Positions 16,542 through 16,857 of a stretch of DNA of 16,857 bases are shown here, in pieces. The notes under the pieces are model-generated. The model worked only from the letters and a program-made list of their open reading frames with translations, was not told the origin of the DNA and did no database searches. Origin of the DNA: T1Sed10-7 sp047921175 (lineage in GTDB: Bacteria; Actinomycetota; Nitriliruptoria; Nitriliruptorales; Nitriliruptoraceae); the NCBI GenBank assembly GCA_047921175.1, contig JBLRWQ010000060.1, forward strand, positions 1 through 16,857, written 5' to 3'. Each line of letters opens with the position of its first letter. Position 1 is the first letter of the stretch. A program made the position numbers and the translations under genes.

Positions 16542-16857
16542 TCACACCCCCAGCAGGGTGACCGCGGCCAGCAGGCACAGCACCCCGGTGAGGTCCATCA
16601 TGGCGGTGACGATCGGGATGCCGTGGTTGTCGGGGTCGAAGCCGAAGCGGAAGGACACGGACGCGGCGGCGTAGGCCGTCCCGGCCAGGATCGGGAAGGC
16701 GATCAGCCCGGCGAGCAGGACCACCGAGACGGTCGTGGCCACCGCGAGCGCGTCGACACCGGGCACGATCGCCGCCGCCAGCCAGCCGGCGAGTCCGACG
16801 CCGGTGAACGCGAGCGTGGCGAGCAGGGCGATGAGCGAGAAGTCGAGGACCGCCAGC
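16542..16857 (-). CDS. MgtE/SLC41-like divalent cation transporter, C-terminal fragment
   Basis: The frame is open to the window edge, so only the last 104 residues are present; the gene starts beyond 16857. They contain about three hydrophobic helices: LAVLDFSLIALLATLAFTGV followed by LAGWLAAAIV, VATTVSVVLLAGLIAFPILAG, and the C-terminal IVTAMMDLTGVLCLLAAVTLLGV. Between the last two is RFGFDPDNHGIPIVTAMMDL; an Asp-Pro-x-x-x-x-x-Pro followed by a membrane Asp (MMDLTG) is the metal-site neighbourhood of MgtE/SLC41 membrane domains. It would move Mg2+ or a related ion across the cytoplasmic membrane. A GTG at 16766 could be mistaken for a start, but coding sequence clearly continues upstream. 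Gene order suggests it is expressed with the PhoU/TrkA-C gene. The ion is not determined. Confidence 0.85.
   Translation of the reverse strand, partial: LAVLDFSLIALLATLAFTGVGLAGWLAAAIVPGVDALAVATTVSVVLLAGLIAFPILAGTAYAAASVSFRFGFDPDNHGIPIVTAMMDLTGVLCLLAAVTLLGV

Overview
The window is very GC-rich and densely coded. It looks like chromosomal DNA from a member of the Actinomycetota. The lineage markers are a WhiB-like iron-sulfur protein, an AccA3-type biotin carboxylase/BCCP fusion, a propionyl-CoA carboxylase beta chain coupled to a small epsilon-like subunit, and a 13E12/DUF222 HNH endonuclease gene behind an actinobacterial-type SOS box. A finer placement is not supported by what I can see. 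No rRNA, tRNA, CRISPR array, insertion sequence or phage gene was recognised.

Layout, left to right. Positions 1-289 hold GC-rich non-coding sequence and a candidate promoter. On the plus strand follow a WhiB-like protein (290-616), a MarR-type repressor (771-1265) and a 1107-residue fused B12/G-protein acyl-CoA mutase of the IcmF type (1322-4645). Converging on it is the minus-strand carboxylase alpha subunit (4688-6454). Two plus-strand lipoproteins with type 1 copper sites come next (6595-6990 and 7193-7720). Converging on these is a minus-strand pair, carboxylase beta (8106-9662) and an epsilon-like subunit (7834-8109), joined by a 4-base GTGA overlap. Divergent from the beta gene is a stand-alone biotin-protein ligase (9752-10543), followed by a hairpin and an acyl-CoA dehydrogenase (10717-11871). 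A repeat-rich gap (11872-12308) leads to an unrecognised protein (12309-13109) and a two-helix membrane protein (13123-13467). The right end is all minus strand: the HNH endonuclease (13630-15054), a duplicated PhoU/TrkA-C protein (15245-16462) and the 3' part of an MgtE/SLC41-like cation transporter (16542 to the window edge).

How the genes may work together. Positions 1-11.9 kb form a short- and branched-chain acyl-CoA metabolism island. IcmF should interconvert isobutyryl-CoA and n-butyryl-CoA. The acyl-CoA dehydrogenase would oxidise such thioesters. The biotin-dependent carboxylase would carboxylate propionyl-CoA, and BirA would biotinylate its alpha subunit. MarR is the obvious local regulator candidate. 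The right end pairs a PhoU/TrkA-C regulatory protein with its likely cation transporter.

The sharpest regulatory signal is at 15102-15130: a perfect CGAAC-N4-GTTCG SOS palindrome lies within the 17-base spacer of a promoter driving the HNH gene, the geometry expected for LexA repression.
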